From contig NC_037092.1 in NCBI RefSeq assembly GCF_002994745.2, forward strand, positions 80,360,824 through 80,424,823: a stretch of DNA of 64,000 nucleotides. The letters run 5' to 3'. Shown here piece by piece: positions 32,466 through 44,770 of this stretch (its first letter is position 1; every line of letters starts with the position of its first letter). The notes beneath the pieces were generated by a model that saw nothing but the letters and a program-made list of their open reading frames with translations, did not search any database and was not told the origin of the DNA. This stretch comes from Rosa chinensis (lineage: Eukaryota > Streptophyta > Magnoliopsida > Rosales > Rosaceae). The position numbers and the translations under genes were made by a program.

Positions 32466-34975
32466 ATCAACCCTTTTTAAATCTGCATGCATCATTGTAA
32501 TCCAGTCAAGCTAGTTCATTTGCAAGTTTCCATGCACAAATCTGTCCAAACATTCCTAATTTCCAGGTCTTAAAAAGGAATTTTGAGCATTTTCTTAGTT
32601 ATGAAGGAATGCTCTCTGATATTTGTTTGGTTTTGAGAACCTGTGGTTGTGAACATACTGTGCAATGGAATTTTGACCTTTTGTCATTTTAACTGCTTTA
32701 TTACTTTTTGGCTTATAGATCTGCCTAATACTTTTCACTCTCTAGTTGTTTCAAGAACCCAGATTTGATTGTGTTTGCTAGAGTAGTTTTAAGCAATCTT
32801 TAGCAAGTTTGAATGATTTCATTTTCACATCCACTCCTGGTGGTTTATATTTATAATTGAGTGGCCAGCAGGTGCCCATAACTTCTTTTGGAGAAAATCA
32901 ACTCTTCTCGTCATCTTGATGTGTAGCACAGAGATGGTGTGCCCATCCAATACTCATGATGCTTGCAATTCCTAATATAGGCAACAGTTGAAACTCTCGA
33001 GTCTCGACCATATAGTATAATACATAACCGAGTATGTATTGATTCTTTCTTTTTTCTCTCTTTTTTTATTTTTTTTTTATGGAAAATTGGGACCAATTTA
33101 TGATTTAGTATTTAATATCTGTTCCTTTATAATATCAGAGATTCTGAATAGGGAATCAGTTCTCATTTTGTGATGGAGATTAATTGTCTCCATTCTTCCA
33201 GCAATATTCTTGGCATCGGTGTTGCAGTCTTCAATACAAAAGGAACACACCGTTTTCGAGAATTCAGAAAATATCTTGCCTGATTCATTGGGGGCACATG
33301 GAAAAACCAACATGGTTGTATTGAATTTATATGATCGCTTAGTCTGGAATTAACGAGTTCAGCTTAGTTTAGGTTGGTATAAATTGTGTGCATTCTTTCT
33401 CTTGGTTTGGGTTGGCATCGTGATGAATTTGGTTTAGAGATAAAAGGGTCCAGTTTAACAACACTTCTCTTTTGATATGAACACAATACAAGTAATAAAC
33501 GGACCGAGTTAGTGCTAAAGACGACTGAATATTTATCTCAATCACATAACTAGTCAATTTCGTAGTCATAATAATTAACTGAATGAGGATTCATAACCCA
33601 TAATTATAGTCGGCTAGAAAACGATTCAAACAGATTTTACAACACTAATACAAAACAGAGGATCCGACTCTGAGAATGTGAATGTTTTTGGAGATCATTG
33701 CTGTGAAATAACATGCCAAGATATTTGACAAAATCAAGAACAGAAAACAAGAAAATTCGTTCAATAATAACAACGGATCAAACTATATACTTCAGCCAAC
33801 CACCATGCGTTCTGGTCTGGGAGTCCAAAATTGTGTACGGATATTATTGGTTTGTACTTTGAGTACGTGTTGCTTCGGTAGTTCAGTACTCGTCATCATC
33901 ATGTAAAACAGAGGCACATACATCATGGATGCATGGACTGGTGAATAGAAGAGGTGCACCCACAAACAAAACCTCTTTAATCTTTATGAAGCTCTTGCTA
34001 AAATGGCAACTGTAAACTTACCTATTAACCCTACCGACATCAAAACCTAGTCCTCCTCATCTGGTACAAGACTTTTAAGATCCATAGATCTTGGATGCAT
34101 AAAGTGATAGCACGGGGTCAATATGGGATTCATTGGATCGTATGATATCATCGATATCGGTCCTCATCAGTAACAACATTTTTCTTCTCTTCCATCTCGA
34201 TCGACTTCAATGTTCGGATCGTGCTTACGACTTGTTATACGTACACTTTTGATGAACCCTCATTTCGATCTTGACTTTGTATCGTATTGCTTGATGAGGT
34301 ACAAAGCCTTAGGTATTTCGCGAACATGACGAGATGAATGGAGTTGTCCTTATACAACCTTATGATACTCGTTGAGGTTAAATAATTACGAAATAAGGTA
34401 CCTAGTTTTTCTTTCATGACGCTTTTCACAAATTCATGACTCCGTCGACGCTTGCTTCTGACAAGCATTTGCATTTTTGCAACGAACCTTATGTAGTAGA
34501 TAAATATTACATAAAATAATTGCTCAACGTTTCGATGGTAAATGAAGTTATCCTTGTTGGCCATTTTCACATAACTCATTTTAGACTTTACCCAATTAAG
34601 AGAGGGTGGACGGAGAGATGTACGTGTAGGCTTAGGTTTTATGTGGTGTTGGAGATGGATAAGAGGGTATAATCTGGATGTCCTCGTCATGTTTCCAATG
34701 CCAGGCGTGGCCAGTGGCCTGAACTGTTTATTGTCATCAAGGAGAAAAGAAAGAACTGCATCATTACGTTAAAAGATTGACCACTTTTGATAATGACTTA
34801 TTATTCCTTTTATATGAGTAATAATGCCCTATTGCGCTTCGGGTTTCCATAATTTTCAGCAACTATTCGCAAATAGAGCTTTTCTTTTTCTGGTGCAGTG
34901 CACTACCTAAAAAGAAAAAAGAATACCCCATCTTACTTTTCTTGCTTGCATATATTTAATTTACCAAGCCTTTTC
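32466..34975. other. AT-rich intergenic, nothing recognised
   Basis: No convincing gene. The longest frame, minus 34235-34690 (151 codons, basic patch SKRRRSHEF), has no recognised domain and no clear coding signature. Confidence 0.4.
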
Positions 34976-36001
34976 ATTTACCATTCACTTTTTTCTTATC
35001 TTTTTTGAATCAAGGAAATTATATTCATTACAAGCTAGAATATACCGTTTTCCAATGAGGTTGATCATCCTCTCGGACCAGCTATTGATTATCGCATTGG
35101 TAAGCTATTGCCTCACCAACTAGCTAATCAGCTACTGATCAACTAGCTGTCATTTAAGGACATGACAAACAAAAAGATAATGGTAGTACCCACAGATGAT
35201 ACGTAAAAATAAACTTACTCATTGTACATTTAAATATGTAGAGGTAGCGGGGACCCTTCTTTGGTACTATTTCAGAAACGCTAGAGATACATAGAATGTA
35301 CATCGATACTTACCTTCCTAAATACAAGAAATTTATTGTAATTAGATAAAAATTAAAAATATAGGGATGGGCCTAGAGCAAAACATCACAGCCCAAATTA
35401 TGCCCCAGAGGGCAGTCCCAAGAGAATGGGCCCAACAGAGAGTTGACCCGTGCCCGCCACCATCCACAACTGCCAGCGCCGCCACCCATCCTCAACCCCA
35501 GCGTTGATCACACTGTCAGACCTACAGCCACCGCGACCCCACACGAGACCTATCAGAACCTCCTAGCCACGCCACCACCACTATCAGTACAGATCCACCA
35601 CAGCCACGCAACCCCAGCAATCCTTCCAGGCCGCCAAAAGCCTTGCCGCCACACTTATCCGCCATAGCGCGCCGCCACCGATTCTGGAAATTCCCTCACG
35701 AAGCCCCGCTGCCATAGATCCTGGAAGCGCTCGACGACACCGACCATCCCAACCTGCAGAATTCGACTAGCCTGGATCCCTCTGCCAAACCCCAAGCCAC
35801 ACCCCATGCATGTGACTATCCAACAATAGCTTTTAAGATCCGCGCGACAGCAACCCAAATCGGCATAGTGAAATGCCAACGAGCGCCAACGGACGAGAAG
35901 AAAATCAAGAAAACCTAGACGAATTCCGAGTTTTCTGGAGCAAACCCGAGAAAGAGTTTTCTGGAGAATTTTTATGGTTTTCCATATTTACCATTCACTT
36001 T
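34976..36001 (-). mobile_element. Non-autonomous LINE-type retroelement with 16-bp TSD
   Basis: ATTTACCATTCACTTT is repeated at 34976-34991 and 35986-36001. The insert (34992-35985) has T-rich sequence next to the left TSD, which on the minus strand is an A-rich 3' end, and a G+C-rich interior at 35380-35900 unlike its AT-rich surroundings. Frames in the interior (+ 35443-35667 and - 35655-35879) are Pro-rich or unrecognised. No reverse transcriptase is present. It resembles the elements at 72-1776 and 58148-60236 in build. Confidence 0.8.
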
Positions 36002-36894
36002 GAAACCAAAGCAACGTAACCAACTATAAGGCAAATTCATATTCGTGCTAAGTGGCTTTGTTTATGTCATGTCATTTGGTACTTAGAATTGACTTGTTGT
36101 ATTATGTTTCAAATGGATAACCCGCTTTGTAAATTTTTCATGTTTATATAAACATAAGAACTGTAGATATGCAGTTGATTTATGCTATATATTCAGCAAA
36201 GGGAGTGATTGAGGAAATTAGTATGTCTAATTTTTGATTTTTGCATCTCAATTATATCTCTTAATCTCTCATACTCATCGAGATACTAACCAAGTTGCTC
36301 ATCATGTTGCGGTTTGTAGTGTGTTAGAATGGGCTTTTGGTTTTGCTCATCACGAATGATTGATAATGTGTTTGTCACTAACAATGTCTCAATTAGTCGT
36401 AAGGACTCATTTATGGTACATTAATGTATGGATACATCAAGTAAATCAGTTTTACTTAGAAGTAAATTGACTTCATGCATTAATGGACTAGCTCGGCCTG
36501 ATCTCAAGATAGTCTACAACTATAGAGAATTGGTTTACTCACCCTTTTCATTAACTATTCAATATTCACTTTCAGAGCAAACCAATAGAAGCAACGAGAT
36601 AGATTCATATATACGTTATTTTATTTATTTTTATGTGTCAAATATTATTAATACAATTCGTTTAAATTCTATTTTTCAGGTTAGCTTGCTTACCCTGTAA
36701 CTAACTCCTTTATACATTATATTGCATATGGTTAATGTCAATGATTTGTGCGGTCTGGTGGAGGTAATTTGTGTGTCTCATGTCTTTTTTGCAGGGCAAT
36801 TGTAACTCTCCTACTTTTTGGGATGCTAGTCGAGTTGCTCATCATGTTGCGAGATTTGCATCTTGAAAGAATTGACTTTTTTTTTTGTTAGAAC
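36002..36894. other. AT-rich intergenic, nothing recognised
   Basis: Short frames only. CATGTTGCG-type words recur (36303, 36843) next to AGTTGCTCATC, pointing to a small dispersed duplication. Confidence 0.35.
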
Positions 36895-36897
36895 TTA

Positions 36898-37646
36898 GAG
36901 CATCTTTAACAATGCTAGCCATTTTTGAGTCAAATTGTAACTAAAGTAGCTAAAAAGTCATTTTGGCTAGCCACTTTAGAAATACGTCTGTATCAGTGCT
37001 CTCTATTTTAGATAATTTTGAATTTATATTATTTTTAAAATGAATATTAAATAGTTTAAATGTATTTATAAATTACATAAAATAACTCAAAAGAAATGTT
37101 TTAAATTATAGAGAGTCTCATCTCACTCTCTATATTTAAGAGCGAGATAGCTAAAAGTTATAATAGAAAGTCACTTAGAGCATCTTTAGCAATGCTAGCC
37201 ATTTTTTAGTCAAATTTTAGCCATAGTAGCTAAAAAGTCATTTTGGCTAGCCACTTTAGAGATACGTCTGCATCAATGCTCTCTATTATAACTAGTTTTG
37301 AATTCATATTATTTTTTAAAGGAAGGTTAAATAGTTTAAATGTATTTAAAAATTACATAAAATAACTCAAAAGGAATGTTATAAATTATAGAGAGCCTCA
37401 TCTCGCTCTCTATATTTAGGAGCGAAATAGCTAAAAGTTATAATGGAGAGCCACTTAGGAGTCTGGTGCAGCTGTTAAAATATATAAAAAACTAAACATG
37501 CTCTCCAAAATAGCTAAGGAGTCAAAATAGAGAGTCTGCTGAAGATGCTCTTAAGAGTCTGGTGCAGCTGTTAAAATGGATAAAAAGCTAAACATGCTCT
37601 CTAAAATAGCTAAAGAGCTAAAATAGAGAGTCTGCTAAATATGCTC
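36898..37646. mobile_element. Tourist-like MITE (outer copy), interrupted by a sibling
   Basis: TTA TSDs lie at 36895-36897 and 37647-37649. Ends are GAGCATCTTTA... and ...ATATGCTC. Removing the inner MITE and one TTA leaves 373 bp, exactly the length of the inner copy. TTA duplication and GAGCATC-type ends are those of PIF/Harbinger-derived MITEs. Confidence 0.88.
37178..37550. mobile_element. Tourist-like MITE (inner copy, 373 bp)
   Basis: Runs from GAGCATCTTTAGCA to TGCTGAAGATGCTC with imperfect terminal inverted repeats and TTA at 37175-37177 and 37551-37553. It sits inside a TTA of the outer MITE. The two are of one family: the outer reads CACTTAAGAGTCTGG across the empty site where the inner reads CACTTAGGAGTCTGG. 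Confidence 0.9.
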
Positions 37647-37649
37647 TTA

Positions 37650-38582
37650 GAAGTTAGGTGTTCTTAACTCGTAAATATGAATTCTAATATATACATATAC
37701 ATAACTGACAATCTCAATCAATTGTAGAAGAGATTCGTTTACGCAAATTTAATATATCGATATAGAGATATGCTGGCAATTCCAACTAATATCGAGCTAG
37801 TCTACGACCATAAAGAACTAAAGAATTAGGTACGTTAATATATTAATATATCGTAAATAAAAGATCATATAATTACTAGACAGTTATACACCATTAATCA
37901 TGTGTTCCCATTGGAGTCGTGTTTACCATGTTTGTAAAAATGATTGCAAAATCAAGTTGGAGTTGGTCCACTAGAAATTAAGCATTTGAGTGACTAGGAC
38001 GTGGTACTTTGTTGTATAAGAGGAGAAAAATCAGTAAACATGGGCTGGCACGGGCCTGGCCTGATGTGGACTTGGAAGCTCCAAAGCGGATATGGAGGAT
38101 CCGGGTCGTCCCGACAGAAAGACAACGTTAACAAATGTACAACGTGGCCTCCTTTCTTAACGTTTAAAATTGTGGATTTGATAATATAGACCTTTGTGTC
38201 TTTCCCGGCGGGACCCACTTGATTGGCATTGACACCAACCCAACATACCCACCCTAAGATTTCTAAAACCGTCCCGTCGCTTTCGTAGTTACAATGTTAC
38301 ATACACACATTCACCATTTTCACTCCTTTAATTTGTCACTTATTGCTATGTACTATGTGGATTCACTTTGGTCACATTATATGTACATGTATACGTATAA
38401 AAGTGGGTTAATTTCATGCATGGTGGTGGACTAATTTCATATAATGACAATCAAAGCGAACTTCATGCAGCGGTAGATTACAGTTCGTTTGTCATTAAGT
38501 AAATTTTATTTATATTAAGAATAAAATCCTCATATGATATATTTTTTTTTTTATTAACATCCTCATATAGTATTTGAACTAT
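37650..38582. other. AT-rich intergenic, nothing recognised
   Basis: No gene or repeat recognised. 38000-38220 is somewhat more G+C-rich and open on both strands for about 70 codons, without known motifs. Confidence 0.35.
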
Positions 38583-39221
38583 CACAAAATGCACTTTTTT
38601 GTACTTATAAATTTTTAGATCGTTTGGTGGTATCTAAACTATCCATCCGTTAGCCCTTTTAGTATTTCCATTTTCATTACTTCGTTAAAGTAAGGATAAA
38701 ATTGTAAAAAAAAAAAAAATTTACAAAACTTTTATTAACTAAATTAAAATAAATTGAACTAAGTTGTAAAAACAAAAAGTTTGTTTAATACAGCCTCTAT
38801 TGATTAATCTCATTAATTATTCTAAAAGAAAAAATTTCTCTGACCAAAATTAATATATATTAACATTTTCATGAAAAAAATATATTTTTTCATGAAAAAA
38901 GAACCGAACAAAAATAGAGGTACTGAAATGAATTGCCTCAGAAACTCCAAGAACCATGAATTTGGAATTAATTTTCTTTTTTTATGTGTCAAAATATTTT
39001 TTAAATTATAGATGTAAAATATATTAAATACTATAAATCTAAATAAGAATGAAAAAACTATTTTACCCTTGATATATTTCCCACATGAGTGCCACATGGC
39101 TGCCACATAAGCATTTTTAACAAAATAATGGATGGAGGTATTAAATAGGCTAACGAAAGGTTAGCACATGTACCATGAGACTCTCCTAAAAATTTATAAG
39201 TACCAAAAAGTGCATTTTCTA
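38583..39221. mobile_element. Non-autonomous TIR DNA transposon (about 640 bp)
   Basis: AAAATGCACTTTTTTGTACT and the following TATAAATTTTTAG (38586-38618) reappear inverted at 39186-39218 with few differences, giving TIRs of about 33 bp. The interior is AT-rich, with a poly-A run and no transposase. A TSD was not fixed; MULE-like is the likeliest class. Confidence 0.65.
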
Positions 39222-40309
39222 ATAATTCATTTACCAATTTTACTCTTACATTAATTAGTGCATCGATCCATTATGAAACTCCTAATTGTATAGGCAACAT
39301 TTTGTTTTCAAAAAGAAGTTTGATATATAAGTAGGATGGCAATTTGGCAATAGAGGAGTCTCGGTTTCCTCTTGTTGGTTCAACCTCTGTCCCGAACGGG
39401 CTCGGGTAAAGACCCCATATGGCCTATGATGTTATACTATCCTTCTTTCTTTCTTTCTTTTATATCTTACAATTATTTGTTAGGCTTACCACCCAAAATC
39501 TAAATATGAATGTGAAAGTATTGGATGGTCATGATCCTCATTTTCTCCTCAGGGCCCTGAAACCCAAGGTCAGTATACTGGTTTTAATTTGTATCTAAAT
39601 TGCTAAGAGTCTCTATCCACTAATCTTCGTATGCGTGCAACTACTGTATATCATCATTTTAGAAGAGCTAGATCATATATGATTGAGGCCTAAGATGCGA
39701 AACACTATGCTTACAACGAATTACAATGACCTGTCAGTCCTCAACTAATAGGTGTTTTGGATCATTAGCAAGGCGGCAACATCTAATAGGAGCGTTATAT
39801 TGTATGTTCTTGTTCATCTACAGCTTAAGGATAAACAACCTACCCTAGCATGGTGGGGGGTTTGAAATTTTGAAATTTTGAAATTCCTGCAGATCGATCA
39901 CCTTAGTAGCTTTTGTATCTATACGGCTATACCTATAAATGCATGCAATCTATGTATGACTATGCAAGTGCCCCACTACTACGTCGATCAGTACAAGTTG
40001 CCGGCGAATAACCGTTGCCGACATCACTGAACTGGGGTTTATGGGTCCCCGGCCAACCTAACGAGTAATAGCTAGCACAGGAAAACTGGAAAAAGAAACC
40101 AAATTTGGTTCATGACCACAGCCAAAATGCCAACCTATACCTAGCCAAATACATGCTAGATATTTCAAAACATAACAAAATGTACCAATTTCTTAGGTAC
40201 AAAAGATCCACGCGATCCAATTCCTTCCGTAAACTAGTTGGGAGAGTCCATTTTGTTTGCAAATTAAGAAGAGAATTTGTTCTTCTTTGAGCAGTTCACC
40301 ATTCAGTTA
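39222..40309. other. AT-rich intergenic, nothing recognised
   Basis: Includes a short (CTTT)n run near 39442-39459 and a triple TTTTGAAA at 39860-39882. No supported gene. Confidence 0.35.
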
Positions 40310-40497
40310 ATTTATTATTCAGTTTTTTTTTTAATATATAAGAGAGAATAAAATTAAATAGCAAAGTCTCTAAGGCAACCATGGTTTACAAGATCAAATA
40401 ATAAGGCCCTAGAGGCCTGAGGGGGAACTCTACCTCTCCAATAGGAATACAAGGTAGTAACTTGTCCTAAGTTAGCTAAGGCATTAGCAACGAAATT

Positions 40498-41552
40498 TAG
40501 GGGTGGGCATAAATGACCGAAAGACCGAAAAACCCGGAGGAACCGAACCGACCGGTCCGGTTCGGGTCGGGTTTTAGACTAAAAATAGTTGTTTTCGGGC
40601 CGGTTCGGTCCCAAACTCATTCTTGCCGGTCCGGTCCCGGTCCCGGACTTTTGCTGACCTTTTGGACCGAAGAACCCGAACTTGACTATACAAGTAATAT
40701 ATTTTTTATCTTTTGTACTGACCCTCTCACTCTTTTGACGTATCCTTCTACTTTTCACTCCACCTATCCTTATCATTCTTCTTTATTCTCTCTCCTTCTT
40801 CTTCTTTTTTTATATTTCTTTTATTCTTCTTTATTCTCTCTCTCCTCTGCATCTTCTTTCTTCTGTCTCCTTCTTCTTCTTTTTTTATATTTCTTTTATT
40901 CTTCTTTATTCTCTCTCCTCTGCATCTTCTTTCTTCTGTCTCCTTCTTCTTCTTCTTTTATATTTCTTTTATCATTCTTCTCTCTCTTTCTTCTTCTTTC
41001 TTTCACGATTCCCCTCCTCTCCTCTGCTTCTCTCTTCTTCAATTCTTCTTCTTCTTCTTCTTCTTCTTCCTTAGCCAGTCAACCCCAAGCCCCCAACTTT
41101 GCTCCTCCTCCAAAAACTAGAGATCAGCCAGTCCATTATTCCTCATTTCCTCTACCTCTCGCTCTTCAAGTTCAACTCCGGCGCCGTCATCGTGCTCGTT
41201 CTCTTCGTCCTCCTCCGCTGCCGTCGCCACAGTCACCGCAAGTCGTGCACGACATCAGGAACTAAAAGAACCCACGATCTTTCTTCTCTTTTCCCAGCAA
41301 TCCAAATCTCTTCTCCCTTCGATTTTTCAAAGCCAAAAACCTTTCTGGCTTTCTTTTCTTATCAATCTTTTTTTTTTTTTTTTCAAAGACGGGTTGGGCC
41401 CGAAAGCCCGAAAAAACCGGCCCGCTTGTCCCGGTCCGGGTTTAGCCCGGTCCCTATTCTCTGGAACTGCAAGCCCGGCCCGAAAAAAAAAAGCCGGTCC
41501 CGGTCCCGGTCCCAGCAAATCCAGTGCCGGTCTGGGACCGTGCCCAGCCCTA
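40498..41552. mobile_element. Non-autonomous hAT element (1,055 bp, TSD ACGAAATT)
   Basis: Begins TAGGGGTGGGCA and ends TGCCCAGCCCTA, 12-bp TIRs with one mismatch. The 8-bp TSD ACGAAATT lies at 40490-40497 and 41553-41560. These are hAT hallmarks. The subterminal regions are packed with GGTCCGG/CCGGTCCC/TTCGGGTC words, likely transposase-binding clusters. The middle is a pyrimidine-rich tract. No transposase gene, so it is mobilised in trans. Confidence 0.92.
40750..41080. repeat. Pyrimidine-rich tract with 73-bp tandem units and (CTT)n
   Basis: Nearly pure C/T. A unit containing CTCTGCATCTTCTTTC recurs 73 bp apart (TGCATC at 40848 and 40921). 41043-41069 is (TTC)n. The 250-codon frame through it (Phe/Leu/Ser-rich) is low-complexity and not a gene. 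Confidence 0.85.
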
Positions 41553-41645
41553 ACGAAATTAGCCTCCCTCAAAACATGTTTGAAAGAGATTGAGAGGAAG
41601 CTGGAGGCAATGTTTCTAATATAATTTATTATTTATTATTCAGTT

Positions 41646-42367
41646 GTGCCAACGACGTGTCATTGAAAGCCTAGACCCCAAACTCAAGCTTTCTCCTTCT
41701 AACCTAGGGTTAGGGTTTTGTTCGACTACGTAGTCTCTTCTTTCACGTCAATGGCTGCAATTGATGCAATGGCCACCCACCTGGCCTCCTCCTTAGCCTC
41801 AGCTGATGGGAAGAAACTAGTGGACCTACGTCCGTAAAAAAAGGCTGAGACAACCCGAGGTTCTCATGGTTGGTAAGCTACTTACGGCGAGAGAGTGTTA
41901 GAAACGGGCGTAGTTTGGCTAGTTTGTCTTTAATTAATAAAGAATAACAGAACCGGGTGTGGAGCTAAGTTCCAAACCCTTTAAAAAAAAAAAACAAAAA
42001 CAAAAAACAAAAAGAAAGTGTTGTAAACTATTGAAACTGTGGCCTTTAATTAGCAATCCAATGGTACTTGTGTCATATTTATGTATCATTATAGTGTGTT
42101 TATAGATATCGATACATCTCAAGTCTATAGATGAAGTTCAAGTTAGAACTTTTCAAACAACGTCCATAGTTTTTTGTTATTCTTCTTTTGGTCATTAGAC
42201 TGAAGAACATATAAGTAGTTTGTAATGGACATTTCATACAAAGAGGATCAACAGTCTAATAGCAACTTAATATATTTTTCGAAGTAGGAAAGGAAACCTC
42301 AAAACAAGACAATACTATATCATCTGACCTAATCCTTGGCTCTGTAAAACAACTCGGCTAGACTTTC
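41646..42367. other. Intergenic with a possible orphan first exon (41751-41837)
   Basis: After a leader-like stretch (CCTAGGGTTAGGGTTTTG), a 28-codon frame MAAIDAMATHLASSLASADG runs to TAA 41835-41837, which lies in an A-run where one missing base would reopen it. It looks like a relict start exon of a host gene, but no family is recognised. The rest is AT-rich. Confidence 0.3.
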
Positions 42368-42379
42368 CACTACACCAAA

Positions 42380-42925
42380 AATCGCATCAAACAACGGCAG
42401 AAAACCGATGTGGGATTTGGAGTCCTACCGTTGTAGAGTGAGCCCTTGTCTGATGAAAAATCAGACAACGGTGGAACACAGTTGTGTGATAAACACACAG
42501 ACAACAGGTATGTGTTATAATTGTTGTGTGATAGCTCGGCAGATGCGAAGCGCAGCTGCGCAGCAGTTGAGGCTCTGTCTTCAGACAACAGTGCCAGTTT
42601 TAAGCTGTTGTATGTTTAGCGTTTCAGACAACATTTTTTTTATTTTGTCTGTTGTCTGATTGATCTTCAAACTTCAGTTCTTGGACTATATCTGTTGTGT
42701 GATGAACTTTAGGACAACAGAGTTCAATTGGTTCTGTTGTGTGATTAAATTTTAAGACAACAAAGTTCAATTAATTTTGTTGTCTGAGTATAAATCAGAA
42801 GACACTGATTCGTTAAAAACCGATGTGTGATATGATTGATTACAATGTGTTTTTGTCCCCTTTTTGGCCATTCAGACAACAGGCAGTTATCATTATATCT
42901 AATCTGTTGTGTGATCATTTGAACA
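42380..42925. repeat. CACTA left subterminal repeat array
   Basis: About a dozen copies of TTGT(G/C)TGAT or its complement-like CAGACAACA in both orientations (for example 42471, 42524, 42572, 42690, 42738, 42903). Likely transposase-binding sites in cis. Confidence 0.85.
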
Positions 42926-43109
42926 TTCCATTCCTGAATTAGATTGTGCATTCATTTGGTCCATTTACCAAATGAACAGTACTCTATCAAATAGAAACAT
43001 TCCAAACCATCAAATGATTCATATAACCAATACTTTAAACTTCAAAAGCAAAAGGGGTGCATTTCCCAATCATTGAAACCAACATTTTACACAAGAAAAG
43101 CATTCTAGT

Positions 43110-43262
43110 GCATGCCCTAAACACAAGCAAATGAATGATGTGAAAAGTCAAATAAATAGCTCGGTATTGATGTGCCTTGACCAGCTCTTTAGAGATCTGT
43201 GATCCACGATTGGGTTGAGATGATGAAGAGGACTTTGTCATGGTCGAAGTATTCTTGGAAGC
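43110..43262 (-). other. Possible further captured exon in the CACTA, unidentified
   Basis: An open minus-strand stretch, ADAAASKNTSTMTKSSSSSQ then NRGSQISKELVKAHQYRAIY, follows an acceptor-like TTTTACGCAG. Ser-rich with a Lys-rich helix-like end; no family recognised. Confidence 0.3.
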
Positions 43263-43419
43263 AGCAGCATCAGCCTGCGTAAAATCAAACTAAGAAATAA
43301 GGAGAAAAAAGCAGAATGCAACACACAGGCAATGAGGTAAGAATAACATTGAACGATAGCATGTACCAGTCATCATATATTGATTACCCTGAATATCCGG
43401 TGAATGCCTCAAAGTAGCA

Positions 43420-44770
43420 TGTACCAGACCAAATGCTATATTTTTGTAGAAGTAGCAAATCTGAAAAGCAAAATATTTCCATCAACAAGTGGATGAAGTT
43501 CAAAAAAGAAGACTAAGTAGACACATGCTCTTGTGTTCCTAAGCGTGTGCAAGTATACAGCATACAACATACAAGCACAAGCAAGTGGCATTTTAACAAA
43601 TCTGTGACAATAAAGTACTAGATGAGCATACTGATATTACCATCTGAGCAATCCTTTTATAGGACCAATGTCCATGGACAACCAAAAGTCTCTCCAAAAA
43701 CTGAAACTGGGCAATAGCAAAGTCACTGACCATCACAGCCTGCAAGCAATTACGAACTGTCATGAGATTCACTATAAAATGAGAAACTGGTTCCTGCTTC
43801 CACCACGGATACCTTGTTTCCCATTTAGACATGTAATACAAACATTATCACATGTAAGCTATTATATGTTATATAAATACAGACCCAGACGACCCTCCAC
43901 CCACACACACACAGACAGACACACTATCTGTTCATAGTCAGGTAACAATTCCAGTGAAGCACCACATGTCATTATAGTATCTCTGTTACTAGGAGTACTA
44001 ATGTGCCTGTAACTCCTAATATGGCTCCATTACATGCACTATTAACTGAACCTAGCCAATGAAAGACATAAAAAGTATAAAAAACAATCAACTTTATGCA
44101 ACTACTTGTTTACCTTTTCAAATATTATTAGGTTTTGGTCCACATTTATCAGAGTAAATTATTTTTTTGGCTCTTGTCCTCCATTATTGCAATCTTTTTA
44201 AATAAATAAAAACAATAAGAAATGATGTTACATGTGTATAAATTTTAAAAAGATTTAAAAAGAAGGGGGAAATGTAGCTTTATTATTATTCACGGTAGTG
44301 CTTTCTACTTAAATGGTTAGAGACAAACCCTATGTTGATTGCAGTTTCCATGTTATCCCCTGTCAACACCCAGATCTTGAGATCAGGTTGTGCAAGATTG
44401 TATATGCATTGGGGCATCTAAGAGAATAAAAAAAGGTACTAAGTTGCCGTAAATCAAAACTGCAGTTCCTTATTTACTACTGTAATAAGAAGCTTATCTT
44501 ACCCTTTTTTGCAATTTGTCCTCCACAGCTGTAGCACCAACCATGATCAAGTCTTTTTCCATCTTCTCTGCTACTCGTTCGAGCATCACCTCCCTATCAG
44601 CCCCGATAGATGATTTTGCTTTTGAAATTCATTGTTCTAAGCAGAATACTCAGACTCCTCAAGCTTTTTATAAGCAAGCGTCAACGTACGCAACCCAGCT
44701 TCTCCATATTCATTCAAATGCTTGGTACTAGCGTCCACATAAATTCTTCCATTCTTTGACAGTCAAACGA
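43420..44770 (-). pseudogene. Captured fragment of a P4-type (ALA) phospholipid-flippase ATPase
   Basis: Four minus-strand exons keep family order. About 44770-44503: LSKNGRIYVDASTKHLNEYG, LRTLTLAYKKLEESEY and [16 protein letters not shown]. 44417-44329: [20 protein letters not shown] then TAINIG, the hinge around the conserved TGDKME motif. 43739-43641: [20 protein letters not shown] then HGHWSYKRI. About 43461-43420: ICYFYKNIAFG, the start of a membrane segment. Exon borders keep GT/AG signals. A TAG (in SA*NNEF, normally Trp) and a large gap between exons 2 and 3 (the VMTGDG region is absent) rule out an active pump. Plant ALA proteins move phospholipids across the bilayer. The piece sits inside the CACTA. 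Confidence 0.88.

Larger units (their letters stand above)
40310..41645 (-). mobile_element. 5'-truncated LINE fragment with 15-bp TSD, split by a hAT
   Basis: ATTTATTATTCAGTT lies at 40310-40324 and 41631-41645. A T-run at 40323-40332 is the A-tail of a minus-strand insertion. Without the hAT only about 243 bp of LINE 3' sequence remain (40325-40497 joined to 41561-41630), the usual result of aborted reverse transcription. No coding sequence is left. Confidence 0.85.

Noticed and set aside
34235..34690. 151-codon minus-strand ORF
   Set aside because: No recognised domain, no splice partners and AT-rich composition like the surrounding non-coding DNA.
40513..41265. 250-codon + strand ORF
   Set aside because: Phe/Leu/Ser-rich translation of a pyrimidine repeat inside the hAT; no domain, low complexity.
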